Notes under the pieces: generated by a model | The model's database searches: none | Told to the model about the DNA's origin: nothing | Seen by the model: the letters and a program-made list of their open reading frames with translations, nothing else | Position numbers and translations under genes: made by a program | Part shown: positions 20,435 through 32,580 of the stretch, piece by piece | How the letters are laid out: each line of letters opens with the position of its first letter | How positions within the stretch are numbered: the stretch's first letter is position 1 | NCBI GenBank assembly: GCA_009760885.1 | Contig: CM019713.1 | Coordinates: forward strand, 25,854,427-25,918,426 | Direction: 5' to 3' | Length of the DNA stretch: 64,000 bases | From: Achatina immaculata | Taxonomy: Eukaryota; Mollusca; Gastropoda; Stylommatophora; Achatinidae

Positions 20435-21049
20435 ACAAACAATAATCCAATATTTCTGCAAAAAAGTCTTCTTCAGGAATCACATATAAAAACAACACAA
20501 CAGATTAAAAACAAGAAAAATAGATCAGAAATTAAACACTTAGATTTCTGGGTATCCTTGAAAGAAAGACGGACATAGAGTGCTTGAGAATTAGTATGAC
20601 TGAAGTTTGTAGGAGAAGATGGAATTATAAAGTGCCTGGCCTGCTCCCACAGTTATTCAGCAGAAACTGGTCATTGGTTTTTTGATGACCGGTCCTGATA
20701 GCTTAGGTAGATGATCATGCCCCACCACAACTTTCTGGCACTCGGGTTCTTTACGTTGGCCATTATGAATGAATTATTTGGTATATCCTTGTAAATCAGA
20801 CGGGCACAAAATGCATTTTCTTACTTTCCTTCCTAACATAAAGGAAGCACTTCATTGTCTGTTTTAAACTTAGCGGAAGCGTTCTTGTCATTAGCTTGGC
20901 TGTCATTAGCTGTCATTAGCTTGGCATTTTGGGTCATTTCAAGCAATTGTTTTTTAATTTAATAATTTACACCAGCGATAGGACGAATGTAAATAGCAAC
21001 ATGTGGCTCACATAATGAACAAAAGTCAAAACAGAGACAGAGCCAGCGA
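20435..21049. other. No recognisable gene
   Basis: Mixed sequence upstream of the hAT element, with a short duplication of CTTGGCTGTCATTAG near 20897-20925. Nothing else identified. Confidence 0.45.
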
Positions 21050-21227
21050 GACTAGAACAGTGGTTCTCAGACCCTTTGCTGCATGGCCCACATTTAAAAG
21101 TCAAACATTTCTGTGGCCCTCTAATAAAGTGCAAGGTATAAATCTAATTTTATAAAGTATTATGTAATATTTTCTCTACATGTTTAACTGCTTATTCATT
21201 GCTACACAAAAGTTCTTTTCATTTGCC

Positions 21228-24200
21228 TTAAAGATGGCAGTGTTTCTGGTTGGATAGCATGTCTATTCTGGCTGGAATTTGTGACAAACACACTCGAAGA
21301 TCATCCTCCACGTTCATTATTGAACGATATTTGGTTTTCATGGCAGTCAATGCAGAAAATGAAACTTCGCATAAATAAGTTGTTGAAAAAGGTAGAAGAA
21401 TTTTCATTGCCAGGGCTGACAGAAACGGATATTCCAGCGAATCAGTGCACCAAGAGGACGAGATATCCACAGTGGGGTTGTTAAATCTGATTTATAATGT
21501 GTGATCGTTAGACAATTCCGCTAATTCTTCTTGTGCATGAACAGTTAATTCAGACCACACTGAAAAGGATTACAAAGCCAGTCGTATGCTTTAATGCCGT
21601 CGGACGTGAAGTATTTGTCAAAATATTCAGGAAGAGATGTCAGATGCCCTTTTATTACACCAGTGGCCCCTTCCAGAATCTCGTCATTAACTTCATTGCT
21701 CTCTATAAATTCACAGAACAAGTGAAACATGTCTTGTGATTTGTTCTCGAGTCGCATGTGCCAAAGTCATAGTTTCTTCTTAAAGGCTGCAACTTTGTCA
21801 GTGTCTTGAGTATACTGGCATCTTTACCATGCAGTGATATGTTCAAACTATTCAAAAGGCTAAAAATGTCAGCAAGGTATGCCAGCATGGCAAAGCCACT
21901 CAGTATCAGCAACCTTACCTGCCAGGTCGAGATTATGTTCTGTCAAAAACTGCAACAATTCTAAACGAAGCTCAAGCACCCTTGCAAGAACTTTTTCTCT
22001 TGACAGCCAACGCACAGCAGAGTGCAATAGGAAATGTTTGTGTTCTGCATCTGACTCAATACAAAGTTGAGCGAATAATCGACTGTTCAGTGTTCTAGTT
22101 TTTATGAAGTTTACAATCCGATCACAGTCTTCAAGTACAGATCCCAGAGTTTCATTCAACGTCTGTGATGCAAGTGCCTCACTCTGGATCATGCAGTGGG
22201 TGCCTACAGTCTCGGGTGACACTTGCTTTATGCGAGTTACACCACCACTGTTGCGGCCAGTCATTGTGGCAGCACCGTCGGTGCAAACACCGATGCAATT
22301 CGTCCACTGCAGTCCAAAAGTTGTGAAAAGATTGTTTAAAAGACGAAATATTTCATCGGTCGTCGTTCTCGCTGGCAGTGACTTGCAGAATAGAAATTCC
22401 TCTTACATACTATTCTGCCAACAATAGAGAACATAAACAAGCAGCCGTGACTCGCCGGCGATGTCAGTTGACTCATCTAACTGAATAGCAAACTTAGTAG
22501 ATTGAAATCGTTCAGTTAGCTGCGCGACAGTGTCCTCGGACTTCTTCGTTCGCTTATACAACCAAGACTGCCCTGTGATCCTACTGAATTTACTCCTGTG
22601 GTCCTCGATAGGTCCCGTAGTCCCCTGTGTGGTCCCCAAGAGGACCACAAGAGGTTCAGAGTATCGCAGGGCTTGAGCCTGTATTCTTGGTGGGTCGCAG
22701 AAGCGGGATTGCGTGACACCGTGGTTTTCGTTGCATCAGTTTAATCTAGAGTTCACCGGAAAACCTTGGCATGTTTTGGATATCAGTATATCCCCGCTAG
22801 GTGAGAGGTGGTAGCCCATCCAGGCTAGAGTTGGACTTTCTCACAGGAAAACCTTGACGTGTTTTGAGATACCTGTGTATCACCGCCGGGTGAGAGGTGG
22901 TTGCCCATCCAGTCCAGCGTTGGACTTTCTCACAGGAAAACCTCAGCATGATTAGGATACACATACATCCCCGCCGGGTGAGAGGTATTTGCCTATCTAA
23001 ACTGCCCTGGTCCAGTGTCTCCGACTTCAGCATTTTGTGGTCGTGGCCGCTACCCTTCCTAGTTGTGACCAGGATGGAGCATTTGTCCAGGAGGACGTAT
23101 CCTCGCCACTAGTAAGTTTCATCCATGAGTTGAGCCGGTTTAGGCATATTATCTCAGTATGGGCGTGTCTGGGACATAACCGACCTCTAGAGCAGAGGTA
23201 CCGTGACATGCGTAGCCACCAAATTTCACCCCTGGTGTAAGCTGGTTTAGGCATATTTCACCAATATGGGTGTATATCAGACGTGACCGACCTCTAGAGC
23301 AGAGGTACCGTGATATGCGTAGCCATCAAGTTTCACCCCTGGTGTAATCCGGTTTAGGCATACCAGTATGAGTGTATATTGTATGTGGCCGGCCTCTGGA
23401 GCAGAGGCGCCGTGGTATGTGTAGCTCTCGTTGCAATAATACTGGACATACAGATTAAGCTTCACTTTATCCTTTCCATCACCTTTTCACATCGACGCCA
23501 CACAGCAACCCTAATTGCTTTTCCGCATTTTATTCCTTGGCCAAGAGGAGCTTCTCTCCACGCGCGGCATCCGAAGAATCTCGCCAGCAGTGTCTGGATT
23601 AAGACGGCTCATGCATTTCGCCCGATATGAGTGCACTTAGGACTTGGCCGACCCCCACACCAGAGGTGCTGTGATTTGACTACTGTTTACTTTGCTTATT
23701 CCTTTATCTCACCTTTTCCACAGTGGTGCTGCACGGCAACCCCATTTGCACCTTTCTTCACTGGCCAGGAGGAGCCCCACTCCACGCACGGCAGCTGAAT
23801 AATCTCGCTTGCAGCGGTAGAAGCGTCTGGTTTTCAGGCGCCAGATATTCGCCTTCGCCCTTTCTCCTGTCCGTTTAAACAGTTTTGCCACGAGAAGGCC
23901 AGGAGCTGGACTTGACTGTCAGAGGTTATTTGAGACGCACGCCATTGGAGTGGAGAGCGTATCCTCCACACCACCTCCGGCAATAACAGTCCTTAGAACT
24001 TGTCCTAGGACATTTCAGATAATCTTCTGCGGACAGTATCGTTCGAGAATGCTTTTCTGTTTTGTAGCGTATTCTGAGCCGAACAATACGTCACAAATCT
24101 CAACAACGGCTGGCATGATAAGATCTCCAATTGTGTGCGGTTTCTTTGATTTTGCGATTTTCTGTGCAATCAGGTACGATGCTTTAAGAGCATTTTCGCT

Positions 24201-24570
24201 GAGAGTGGCTCTTGTTTTTAACATTGTCTTCTGTTTACTATATTCCTCGGCTTTACGTTCGAAACATTCTTTGGTTTTATTCTGTAGATCTGGGTGCCTT
24301 GTAGTTAGATGACGACGCAATTTCGTCGACTTCATTGCTTCATTAGAGAGGATTTGCAAACAAATAACACACTGTGGCAAATTTTGGTCATTTGTTGATG
24401 GAACGAAAACGTACTTAATATACTCCACATCATATTCTCGAGCGTATTAGGTTTTTTTTACAGATATCAACGTTAAAGTCGTCTCGATCACAGTGACTAT
24501 CGCTGCCACTACTATCAGTTTGTTTAAGCGAAGTCGAAGGATTACGTTTCACAAATCGATCCGTTGTGCT
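21228..24570 (-). pseudogene. hAT transposase of the ZBED5-like type, interrupted
   Basis: The N-terminus near 24570 reads VKRNPSTSLKQTDSSGSDSH. A homopolymer frameshift follows near 24450. From 24428, PQCVICLQILSNEAMKS and KLRRHLTTRHPDL form a BED zinc finger (CxxC, HxxxxH). KKPHTIGDLIMPAVVEI precedes the retroposon insertion. After it come STKFAIQLDESTDIAGESRL, GVCTDGAATMTGRNSGG and HSAVRWLSREKVLARV, then further frameshifted parts. The C-terminal dimerisation region is FSTTYLCEVSFSALTAMKTK and RMNVEDDLRV-like at 21470-21228. At least four breaks plus the insertion make it inactive. Some vertebrate ZBED5 genes are domesticated relatives, but nothing suggests that here. Confidence 0.9.
22542..24000 (-). 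mobile_element. Composite (GAA)n-tailed retroposon, full-length copy 2
   Basis: An 11-bp direct repeat with one mismatch, TGTCCTCGGAC at 22531-22541 and TGTCCTAGGAC at 24001-24011, flanks it. The tail end (CTTCTTCG on the + strand) is at the left. The module order matches copy 1: three 90-bp units, a single-copy block, then 105-bp and 135-bp units. The 5' end is the same as in copy 1. Small deletions distinguish the two copies. It interrupts the hAT transposase. Confidence 0.85.
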
Positions 24571-25121
24571 AGCCCAAAGTTTTAAATTTTAAACAACAAA
24601 AAGCTATCCGAAAAGTCTCCACGATCACTACGTGGGTTACCGGATTCCGTTGATGAATCCAATACGAATTACACACAGCACCAAGATCTTAATAGCGGAT
24701 CTCAAGCCAACGAAATATAATTTTTATACTAAAACACAATTGATGAGAATTATATTTCGCTTCTGCTCTGTCGCAGAATCTTCTCTAAAATTACATTGTA
24801 AAACTGCACGTTTCAGCAACTCGGTCAGATAGACGCCGGTGTCGCACTTCAAAAGCAATGCCGTTTTTTTTTTTATACGTCACATTGCTGTCTGGACCAT
24901 CCTTTCTCCAATAGCAGCACTGTGGACATATTAATAAAGCGATCTACAATTCTGCGGCTTGCATCCGGGCAGTCTGCCCCTAGGGCTTATGCATTGCGTG
25001 GAGAATGGGGAATAATTTTTTTTGTTGTTGCTGCTTTGAGACCTCAGCGCGGCCTACAATACTCTCTGTCAGGGCCCACCTATGGGCCGCGGCCCATGGG
25101 TTGAGAACCACTAGACTAGAA

Positions 25122-25429
25122 CATGGCTGACAGAGATGACGGCTCATAAAGACCTGCACGGGGGGCAGGGAGGGAGGAGATGAGCGAGAAGTATACATGT
25201 ATAAACATGTGAATGTTTATACACATTTTTATGTCACATTTGTTTAAACCTCCACAAAATAAACTCAGTCTGTGGTATACAATATTTTTTTTTTTCATGT
25301 TTGATCACTCCCCGCCTTGTTCTATTTTAATGTGAGTACATTCATCCACAAAATTCTTTCTTCACGAACAAATTTTCTCTTTAAACGCCTTGTATTTTTT
25401 TGTTTTAATAACAGGGCAGCGAACAAGCA
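25122..25429. other. No recognisable gene
   Basis: Sequence between the hAT element and the CT tract. A T-run lies near 25284-25294. Nothing identified. Confidence 0.5.
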
Positions 25430-25719
25430 AGCTCTCTCTCTCTCTCTTTCTCTCTCTTTTTTCTCTCTCTCTTTTTTTCTCTCTCTCTCGTGCTCTCTTT
25501 TTCTCTCTCTCTCTCGTTCACTCTCTCTCATTCTCTCGCTCTGTACCCCACCACCACACACACATATACACTCACACACACACACATTTTCCTCCACTAG
25601 CTATACTATTGTAATTTCCCCCAATCTCCCGTTTCAGTAGTTGTCCCCAGTCTTCTGTTTCCATGAAGTATAGTTATATGCCTTTTATTTCCTAATTTGT
25701 AATCATGCATTATATATAT

Positions 25720-25784
<65 letters not shown>

Positions 25785-25790
25785 ATTCCG
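25430..25790. repeat. CT-rich and AT-rich simple sequence
   Basis: (CT)n with T-rich interruptions spans about 25430-25540, followed by CA repeats to about 25585. An (AT)n block with phase breaks spans about 25691-25787 and can form long hairpins. Confidence 0.9.
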
Positions 25791-26185
25791 AGCTATAATC
25801 ATATATTTTCTCTCTTCTTTTCCCGAGCTATAATCGTATATTTTTTCTCTTCTCTTCCTGAGCTATATAATCGTATATTTTATCTCTTCTCTTCCCGAGC
25901 TATAATCTTATATTTTTCTCTTCTCTTCCCGAGCTATAATCGTATATTTTCTTTCTTCTCTTCCCGGGCCATAATCATATATTTTCTCTCTTCTCTTCCC
26001 GAGCTGTAATCGTATATTTTTCTCTTCTCTTTCCGAGCTATAATAGTATATTTTCTATATTCTCTTCCCGGGCTATAATCGTATATTCTATATATTCTCT
26101 TCCCTAGCTATAATCGTATATTTTCTCTATTCTCTTCCCGGGCTATAATCGTATATTTTCTCTCTTCTCTTCCAGAGCTGTAATC
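25791..26185. repeat. 35-bp minisatellite, about 11 units
   Basis: The unit is CGAGCTATAATCGTATATTT plus TCTCTCTTCTCTTCC with point and length variants. It shares the core CTTCCCGAGCTATAATCGTATAT with the array at 26795-27388. Confidence 0.9.
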
Positions 26186-26687
26186 CTATGTTTACAGTAA
26201 TCGCGTTAACCGGCAGTTACAGGTAAATTACCGAGTTAAAAAAAAGAAGAGAAAAACTGAAACTTTTCGTCGGTTACCGTAACCGGCTTATATTGTCAGA
26301 AACCAGCGAATTATGTTACAGGATAGAAATATGTTACAGGATACATGAACCAGTAAACTGATGATGCTCAATCTGAACAGAGGAACATCGGCCAGCTTTG
26401 ACTTTTGTTCATCATGTGAGCATTTGCTAGAGATAACATCTTGCTGCAAAATAAGGTCAGAAGAAGAAAACAATCTCACACAAACATTGTTTTTGATGAT
26501 GTTTGCGAAGTGTGTTTAATTTTACATTTAAAGTAAAAGCACCGAGTACCGAATTTATGAGAAGACCGGCATGTCAGAAAGTACTTCACCGAAAGCGAAA
26601 CACAGGTGCAGCTGTACAGGTTCCAAAAACTGCTAGCGCGACCACTGTGTGTGTATATTTTTTTTCTCTTCTCTTCCAGATCTGCGA

Positions 26688-26730
<43 letters not shown>

Positions 26731-26794
26731 TTCACTCACACACGTATACACACATACATAAATAATCGTATATGTATATATTTTTTTTGTCATC
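26186..26794. other. Spacer between two related minisatellites
   Basis: Holds a (CT)n tract at about 26690-26728 and short CA repeats. The middle part, 26230-26640, shows no repeat or gene signal. A TTTTTCTCTTCTCTTCCAGATCTGCGATC near 26658-26690 is a decayed unit of the flanking arrays. Confidence 0.6.
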
Positions 26795-27388
26795 TCTTCC
26801 CGAGCTATAATCTATGTATCTTTTTCTCATTCCTTCTCGAGCTATAATTGTATATTTTTATGTCATCTCTTCCCAAGCTGTACTCGTATATATTTTTATG
26901 TCATCTCTTCCCAAGCTGTACTCGTATATATATTTATGTCATCTCTTCCCAAGCTATACTCGTATATATATTTATGTCATCTCTTCCCAAGCTATACTCG
27001 TATATATATTTATGTCATCTCTTCCCAAGCTATACTCGTATATATATTTATGTCATCTCTTCCCAAGCTGTACTCGTATATATATTTATGTCATCTCTTC
27101 CCAAGCTATACTCGTATATATATTTATGTCATCTCTTCCCAAGCTGTACTCGTATATATTTTATGTCATCTCTTCCCAAGCTGTACTCGTATAATATTTA
27201 TGTCATCTCTTCCCAAGCTATACTCGTATATATATTTATGTCATCTCTTCCCAAGCTATACTCGTATATATATTTATGTCATCTCTTCCCAAGCTATACT
27301 CGTATATATATTTTTATGTCATCTCTTCCCAAGCTATAATCGTATATATTTTTATGTCATCTCTTCCCAAGCTATACTCGTATACAGT
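26795..27388. repeat. 38-bp minisatellite, about 15-16 units
   Basis: The unit is CCAAGCTATACTCGTATATA plus TATTTATGTCATCTCTTC. The first units keep the CGAGCTATAAT form of the 25.8-kb array, then change to CCAAGCTRTACT. Frames reading SYIYLCHLFPS are products of the array. Confidence 0.92.
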
Positions 27389-27984
27389 AGTTTACCACGC
27401 AGAGATCATATGAAACATGACGAGGTGAAAGGCACTGAGGACAGACTTTCTCTACCAGGGTCAGACCTGACAGTCAGAGCTCCCCCCTCCCCCCAAACAC
27501 TTTTTACATAACTCATCTGGTTGAATTGCTTCCATCTGTCAGTTTGTGGTAGTCGTTACTGTGACGTTGGCGGCGTCCACAGCCGTAGCACAGACGGCCG
27601 TCTGTGTGTGTGTGTGTTTCACCTTGAGGAAGGGTTCGTGTCCCTGTGATCAGGCCCCTCCCTGGGCTATGTTTAGTTTTTAAATTTCCACCTCCAGGTC
27701 GTGTGTGACAGTGTTTCAGGTATGTGTGTGTGTGTGTGTGTCGGGGGTGGGGAGGGGGTGAGCAGCGGCAGTTAAGTTTGAGGCGTACAATGTGGAGGCC
27801 AGGTAGGTGTTGTCGGGTCAGTCGCACTGTGAGTGATGGCTTGTGGGGTGACGGGACTCCGGGTTTATTTATGACACTTTTGGCGGAACTTCGTGTACTT
27901 TTATTCTCGTAAATGTTTTTGATTTTGTTTTCAGTTAACCTTATTACATGTACATACATTAATCTTACATCCTTCCCGTGCCAT
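27389..27984. other. No recognisable gene; TG repeats
   Basis: (TG)n tracts lie near 27602-27619 and 27721-27741. The region is less AT-rich than its surroundings. No exon could be supported. Confidence 0.45.
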
Positions 27985-29130
27985 TAAACGTCACATAGGG
28001 CCCGCATGGTAGTTCGCCAAGATGTCCTGTAGATGTTTTATGTTGTTTATATTAATAGCTTTTAACATTTCGGCTGTTATTTCATCTTCACCTACAGCTT
28101 TGTTGTTAGCCATTAGATTCACTGCTGTTTCAACTTCATGCAATGTAATTTCATCTAGGTTGACATTTAGTTGTGGGAATGGTAAATCAGTTCCAAAGTC
28201 TATCAGTTCTTTTGGATGTGGTCGATTAAATAATTCTTGGAAGTGTTCGGCCCATCTTTGCTTTTAGTCTTTACTTAAAGTGTGCCAGTTTTGCTAAGGA
28301 TTGGTCTTTCTTTAGATGTAATAGTACCTGTTAGCCTCTTTTGTATGTTATACAGAGTTTTGCTGTCTCCTGTTTTTGCTGCCTTTTCCGCTTCTTTCAC
28401 CATATTGTCCATGTATTCTCTTTTATCCCTTCTAGCTGAACTTTTTACTTTATTGTCTATTTCTTTGTATGTTGCTTTTGCTAAATCTCTGTCAAGATCA
28501 GTTTTTACATTGAACATGGCTAATTTGGCTGTCCGTCTTTCATGTATGGATTTCCATGTGTAATCTGATATCCATGCTTTTCTACTTGTTTTCTGCAGTC
28601 CAGCACTTGTTTTAGCTGCTGTAATTATGGCTGTGCTGTAAGAATGCCATAAGTCATCTATATCTGTCTCCTCTACCTCACTGAATGCAGGGAACTGATT
28701 GGTAAGTTCCAGATTAAAATTACTCTTAGTATTTTCATCCTGTAGAATTTGACTGTTTATCTTTTTGAGTATTCCTTTCTTGTGTTGGCTTTTCAGTTTT
28801 AGTCTTATTTTTCCTATACAAAGGTTGCGATCACAGTTGACATCTGCATCCCTATATGCTCTTACACATCTGTCAAAGATGTACTGAATTGCTTTCTAAT
28901 ACAAAAATGATCTGTCTGATTTCTGATTCTATCATCTAGAGATATCCATGTTGTTTTATGTATCGCATTATGTGGAAATACTGTTCCTCAAATGACCATG
29001 GCCTCTGTTAGACATAATTCAATTAATCTTTCTCCATTCTGATTTACCGTATTAATCTCTTCTTTCTCATTAACTTTTTCGATGTCGGTATTATCTTTTC
29101 CTACCTTGGTGTTAAAATCTCCCATAACAA
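27985..29130 (-). pseudogene. LINE-D copy with most of the RT deleted
   Basis: On the minus strand it starts at 29130 with LVVMGDFNTKVGKDN, the endonuclease GDFN motif. TTWISLDDRIRNQTDHFCI, a decayed NQIDH segment, follows, and then the EN-RT linker, with a frame at 28517-28275 containing LYNIQKRLTGTITSKE. Near 28030 it jumps directly to the ORF end WRTTMRALCDV seen in LINE-D at 11040-11085. The RT palm is absent. Many stops are present. Either the source was an internally deleted element or the deletion came later. Confidence 0.75.
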
Positions 29131-30885
29131 CTAAGATGTGTTTAGCTATTAATAATTAACATACATTAATGCGCTTAGTTTAATTAACTGGTTAAATTCA
29201 GCGTAATGAATTAAATGGTTAAACTGGTGTATTTCCAGTGCCTAGTGGAACTTTAGGTACATAAGTTACTACATAAGTTTGAACCAAAACAAAAAAAAAA
29301 AGCCTACGAAGTATGCAATAACATTGACATGTTTATACAAATTTTCAGGTGTAGAATTATTTGGGCAAGATTTATACAGTAGGCCCAAGCATAAAAAATA
29401 CAGTAATAAATGTTATCTTCTTTTATGTTGTTTTTGTCACTCCACATACGACCACTTGGCGTATTTCATCTCGCGCGGGCGTGGCCGTTATTTCAAAATT
29501 GAGTTCAGGGAAGAGATATCATCCGGAAAGTAGCTCCCACAAAGGTCTCTGGCAAGGGCACACTGAATTTCTGTAGTCGCTGCTGGTAAATAGGTATAGT
29601 GTTGCCAATCCTCGCGTGGTCACCGCCGGATTTGTCACTCGGTAAGATCACGCAGACTAGCATGAGATAAGCAGTCAGTATATCTCCGCCCGCATGTTTG
29701 TGTATGTGTAAGTATGCGTGTAATAGCTTTTAATATGTATATTGCCAGAGGGCACGTGTGCATGGTCTGATAAACGTGCAGGCCTCGCAGCAAAATATAT
29801 AAAAAAATGCTAGTAACTAGATCAGACAAGACGATACAGCCTCTATTCAGTCTGTGGGCAAGCCTCGCTTACCATTTATGTCTATTTTGAAGGAAGAGTG
29901 TAATATATCGTATGTTTTAAGTTCGTATGTTCCTCATTCATATTATAGGCTTTAATAGGAAGCTGTGTGTTAATGGTAGGGGGGGGGGGAATTAACAGGA
30001 AATTAGATTTAGTAACTTAGGAAAAATTTAACAAGAGTTGAATTTTCCTTCCAGATATTTGTGCTAAAGAGTGAGTTAAAGAGTTGTATATGTATAGGAG
30101 CTTGATGTCTTTAACCTTATATTGTTACATCTGGAAAATGAGGTTTCACGTACTTCTCGATCATATCTTGATGAAAAACGAGATTTCTTATACGTCTTAC
30201 TCGTTATAGATTGATGAAAACGAGATTTCATATAATTCTTAGTCTTCTCTAATATATATATGCGTGTGTGAGATAACATAATTTTGATTTTTGCTATTAG
30301 CTGTTTTGTTATACTGTAACATAGTGTTAACATTTGCTATAAGCTGTGTTTCGTTATATCGTGATAGATATGACAGGGTGAGTTTATCATGAGTTTTTGT
30401 CAATTAGACGTGCACTTGAAAGCATTTCTTCTGCGCTCGCGCACTCTAGTTCAGGCAAAGCGCCGTATTTATGGGACTGATATCCAGTTTTTCATTCAGG
30501 CACCGATAGTCGTGTGACTTGTAACCGGGTGCGCCTCGCCTTACAGGTGAACGTTCCCCATGTTTGTGTGCTGGGTGTTCCGGGCAGGCATATCGACTGT
30601 ATAGCGGCGGCTGAGGGAATAGAACCCGCCTCTTCAGTGTGAGAAACCGTGTCTCTGTTGATATGGCAACTCTTGCGCTGATTTCAAAGTAATTTTTTTT
30701 GTTCTCATGGCGGATTACACTACATTTTTTTCTACATCGTGAAAAAGATATGGTAGCTGACCAAAAGATGCGAGAAACCACCAGGGGAAAACAAAACGGT
30801 TTGTAAAACGAAAAGTTGAACGAAGCGCTCCTTTATGAATCTTAGACACGAGGAGAAGAAATATGGCGCAGTAACAATAGAAGGC
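29131..30885. other. No recognisable gene
   Basis: AT-rich sequence. Around 30130-30245 there are two or three degenerate copies of GATGAAAAACGAGATTTC, a small decayed tandem repeat. A G-run lies near 29980-29990. No exon or element was identified. Confidence 0.45.
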
Positions 30886-31127
30886 AAAATAGTGAGAGAT
30901 TGAAACACAATAGATGGCGAAATAGCGAGAGATTGAAACATGATTATAGAATAATAGAAGGAAAAATAGCGAGAGACTGAAACATAATTATAGAATAATA
31001 GAAGGAAGCGAGAGATTGAAACATAATTATAGAATAATAGAAGGAAGCGAGAGATTGAAACATAATTATAGATTACGAGGGACGTTCAGAAAGTAATGCA
31101 CCACATCGTTTTTCTCAGTAGCTGTTT

Positions 31128-31428
31128 CTTCTTCTTCTTCGTTCGCTTCTACCAACAAAAACCGCACTGTGATCCTACTGAATTCACGCCTGTGGTCCTC
31201 GTTAGGTCCCGTGGTCCCCTGTGTGGTCCCCGAAAAGTCCACACGAGATCCACGAGAGGACCACAAGGGGTTCAAAGTATCACAGTGCGTTAGCCTGTAT
31301 TCTTGGTGGGTCTCGGAAGCGGGATTGCGTGACACTGTGGTTTTCATTGCACCAGTTTAGTCTAGGGTTGGACTTTCTCACCGGAAGACCTCGACGTGTT
31401 TAGTATATCAGTGCATCCCCGCTGGGTG
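31128..31428 (-). mobile_element. Composite (GAA)n-tailed retroposon, 5'-truncated copy
   Basis: A 7-bp direct repeat GCTGTTT flanks it (31121-31127 and 31429-31435). The (CTT)n on the + strand at the left is the tail. It includes the terminal block and part of the first 90-bp unit only. It is inserted between the mariner left terminus and the transposase. Confidence 0.82.
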
Positions 31429-31599
31429 GCTGTTTATTCAAAAAGCATGAAATTTCTACACAATATACATGGATATGTCATGTAAACATCGGTATTATTC
31501 AACATAATCCCCATCAACTTTTACGGCTTTACGCCAGGACGAAACAAGTGCATATATTCCTAGCCCGTTTAGATTTTCTGTTGATTATGTATCCATTTT

Positions 31600-32390
31600 T
31601 TTCGCTGCATGAATCACTTCTTCGTCATCTTCAAATCTTACCCCTCGGAATGCATCTTTAAGTGGACCAAACAGATGGAAATCAGTGGGTGCCAAATCGA
31701 GACTATACGGTGGATGGGATAGTACAGTCCAATCCAATTTGGTGATAGCTTCCCTTGTTGCCAGACTTGTGTGAGGGCGCGCATTGTCGTGAAGGAGAAG
31801 CAGGTCTGCTGGATTCTTGTGTGGCCGAACTCTGTGAAAACGTTGATTGAGTTTTTTTCAATGTCTTAATGTTAGCTTATGAATTGATTGTCTCTCCTCT
31901 TGGCATAACATCCACAAAAATCACACCTTCAGTGTCCCAAAACACAGTGATCATGACCTTTCCAGCTGAAGGAATTGTCTTGAATTTCTTTCTTCGTGGT
32001 GATTGCGGATGATGCCACTCCATTGACTGTCTTTTTGTCTCAGGTTCAAAATGATGTGCCTAGGTTTCGTCACCTGTTACGATCTTACCCAAAAAGTTCT
32101 CTCCCTCAGCATTGAAATGCTCCAACAATTCAGAAGAAATTGCTTTCCTTTGCAATCAATGTTCATTTGTGAGACTTCGAGGAACCCATCTTGCAACTCC
32201 TTATCTCCACTTATTGATTGTTTGATTCACTGAACCCAGCTACTGACTGTACTCCTGTCGACTGCAAAACTTCCATACATGTTCGCAACAGTTTTCTTTC
32301 TCTGCAACAAGAAATTCTATCACAATTCGCTGCTTATACCGCAAGTTGCTAACACGCTCCATTTCAACAGTTAGGGCAGCCATATTCTTT
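31600..32390 (-). pseudogene. mariner transposase, frameshifted
   Basis: The N-terminus near 32370 reads MERVSNLRYKQRIVIEFLVA, then frameshifts. The C-terminal half is clear: LLLHDNARPHTSLATREAIT carries the second catalytic Asp, and HPPYSLDLAPTDFHLFGPLK carries the third catalytic Asp of the DD34D type. After FEDDEEVIHAAKK the frame fades near 31600. Several frame changes separate the parts, so no active protein is expected. Confidence 0.88.
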
Positions 32391-32580
32391 GGCCGGTTGC
32401 GGTGCAATTTGGTTCACACAATCGGCAAATGCCATATTTAAAGTGTGCAGAATTTCATGCTTCTATCTTCTTAAAAAAAACAACAAAACAAACGATGCGA
32501 TGCTATGCATTACTTTCTGAACGCTCCTTTGTAGAAGGCAAAATAGTGAGAGTTTGAAATATAATCATAGAACAATAGAA

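Larger units (their letters stand above)
21058..25113 (-). mobile_element. hAT DNA transposon with 8-bp target duplication
   Basis: A perfect 8-bp direct repeat GACTAGAA flanks it (21050-21057 and 25114-25121), the hAT signature. The termini are inverted repeats: CAGTGGTTCTCAGACC at the left and, on the other strand, TAGTGGTTCTCAACCC at the right. This CAGNGGTTCTCAA form is typical of hAT elements of the Charlie/Buster type. The minus strand carries a ZBED-like transposase. The 1459-bp composite retroposon at 22542-24000 is inserted in the transposase, so the unit was about 2.6 kb before that. Confidence 0.93.
31076..32531 (-). mobile_element. mariner DNA transposon with TA duplication
   Basis: Inverted terminal repeats CGAGGGACGTTCAGAAAGTA (left, 31076) and CAAAGGAGCGTTCAGAAAGT (right, opposite strand, 32531) are flanked by TA at 31074-31075 and 32532-32533. 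The transposase is on the minus strand. A 301-bp composite retroposon sits near the left terminus. About 1.15 kb of mariner sequence remains, near the family norm of about 1.3 kb. Confidence 0.92.
30886..32580. repeat. Minisatellite of about 44 bp, split by a mariner insertion
   Basis: Units of GCGAGAGATTGAAACATAAT plus TATAGAATAATAGAAGGAA fill 30886-31073. One or two more follow the mariner at 32534-32580 with AATAGTGAGAGTTTGAAATA. Units of 38 and 44 bp are intermixed. Confidence 0.85.

Noticed and set aside
25317..25640. Frames rich in LSLSLSF or ERERERE
   Set aside because: Translation of (CT)n and (GA)n.
26814..27511. Frames of 126-191 codons reading SYIYLCHLFPS
   Set aside because: Three staggered frames over the 38-bp array. 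No conserved start or end.
27513..27959. 148-codon minus-strand frame
   Set aside because: Includes translated CA/TG repeats (THTHTH) and has no recognisable domain.
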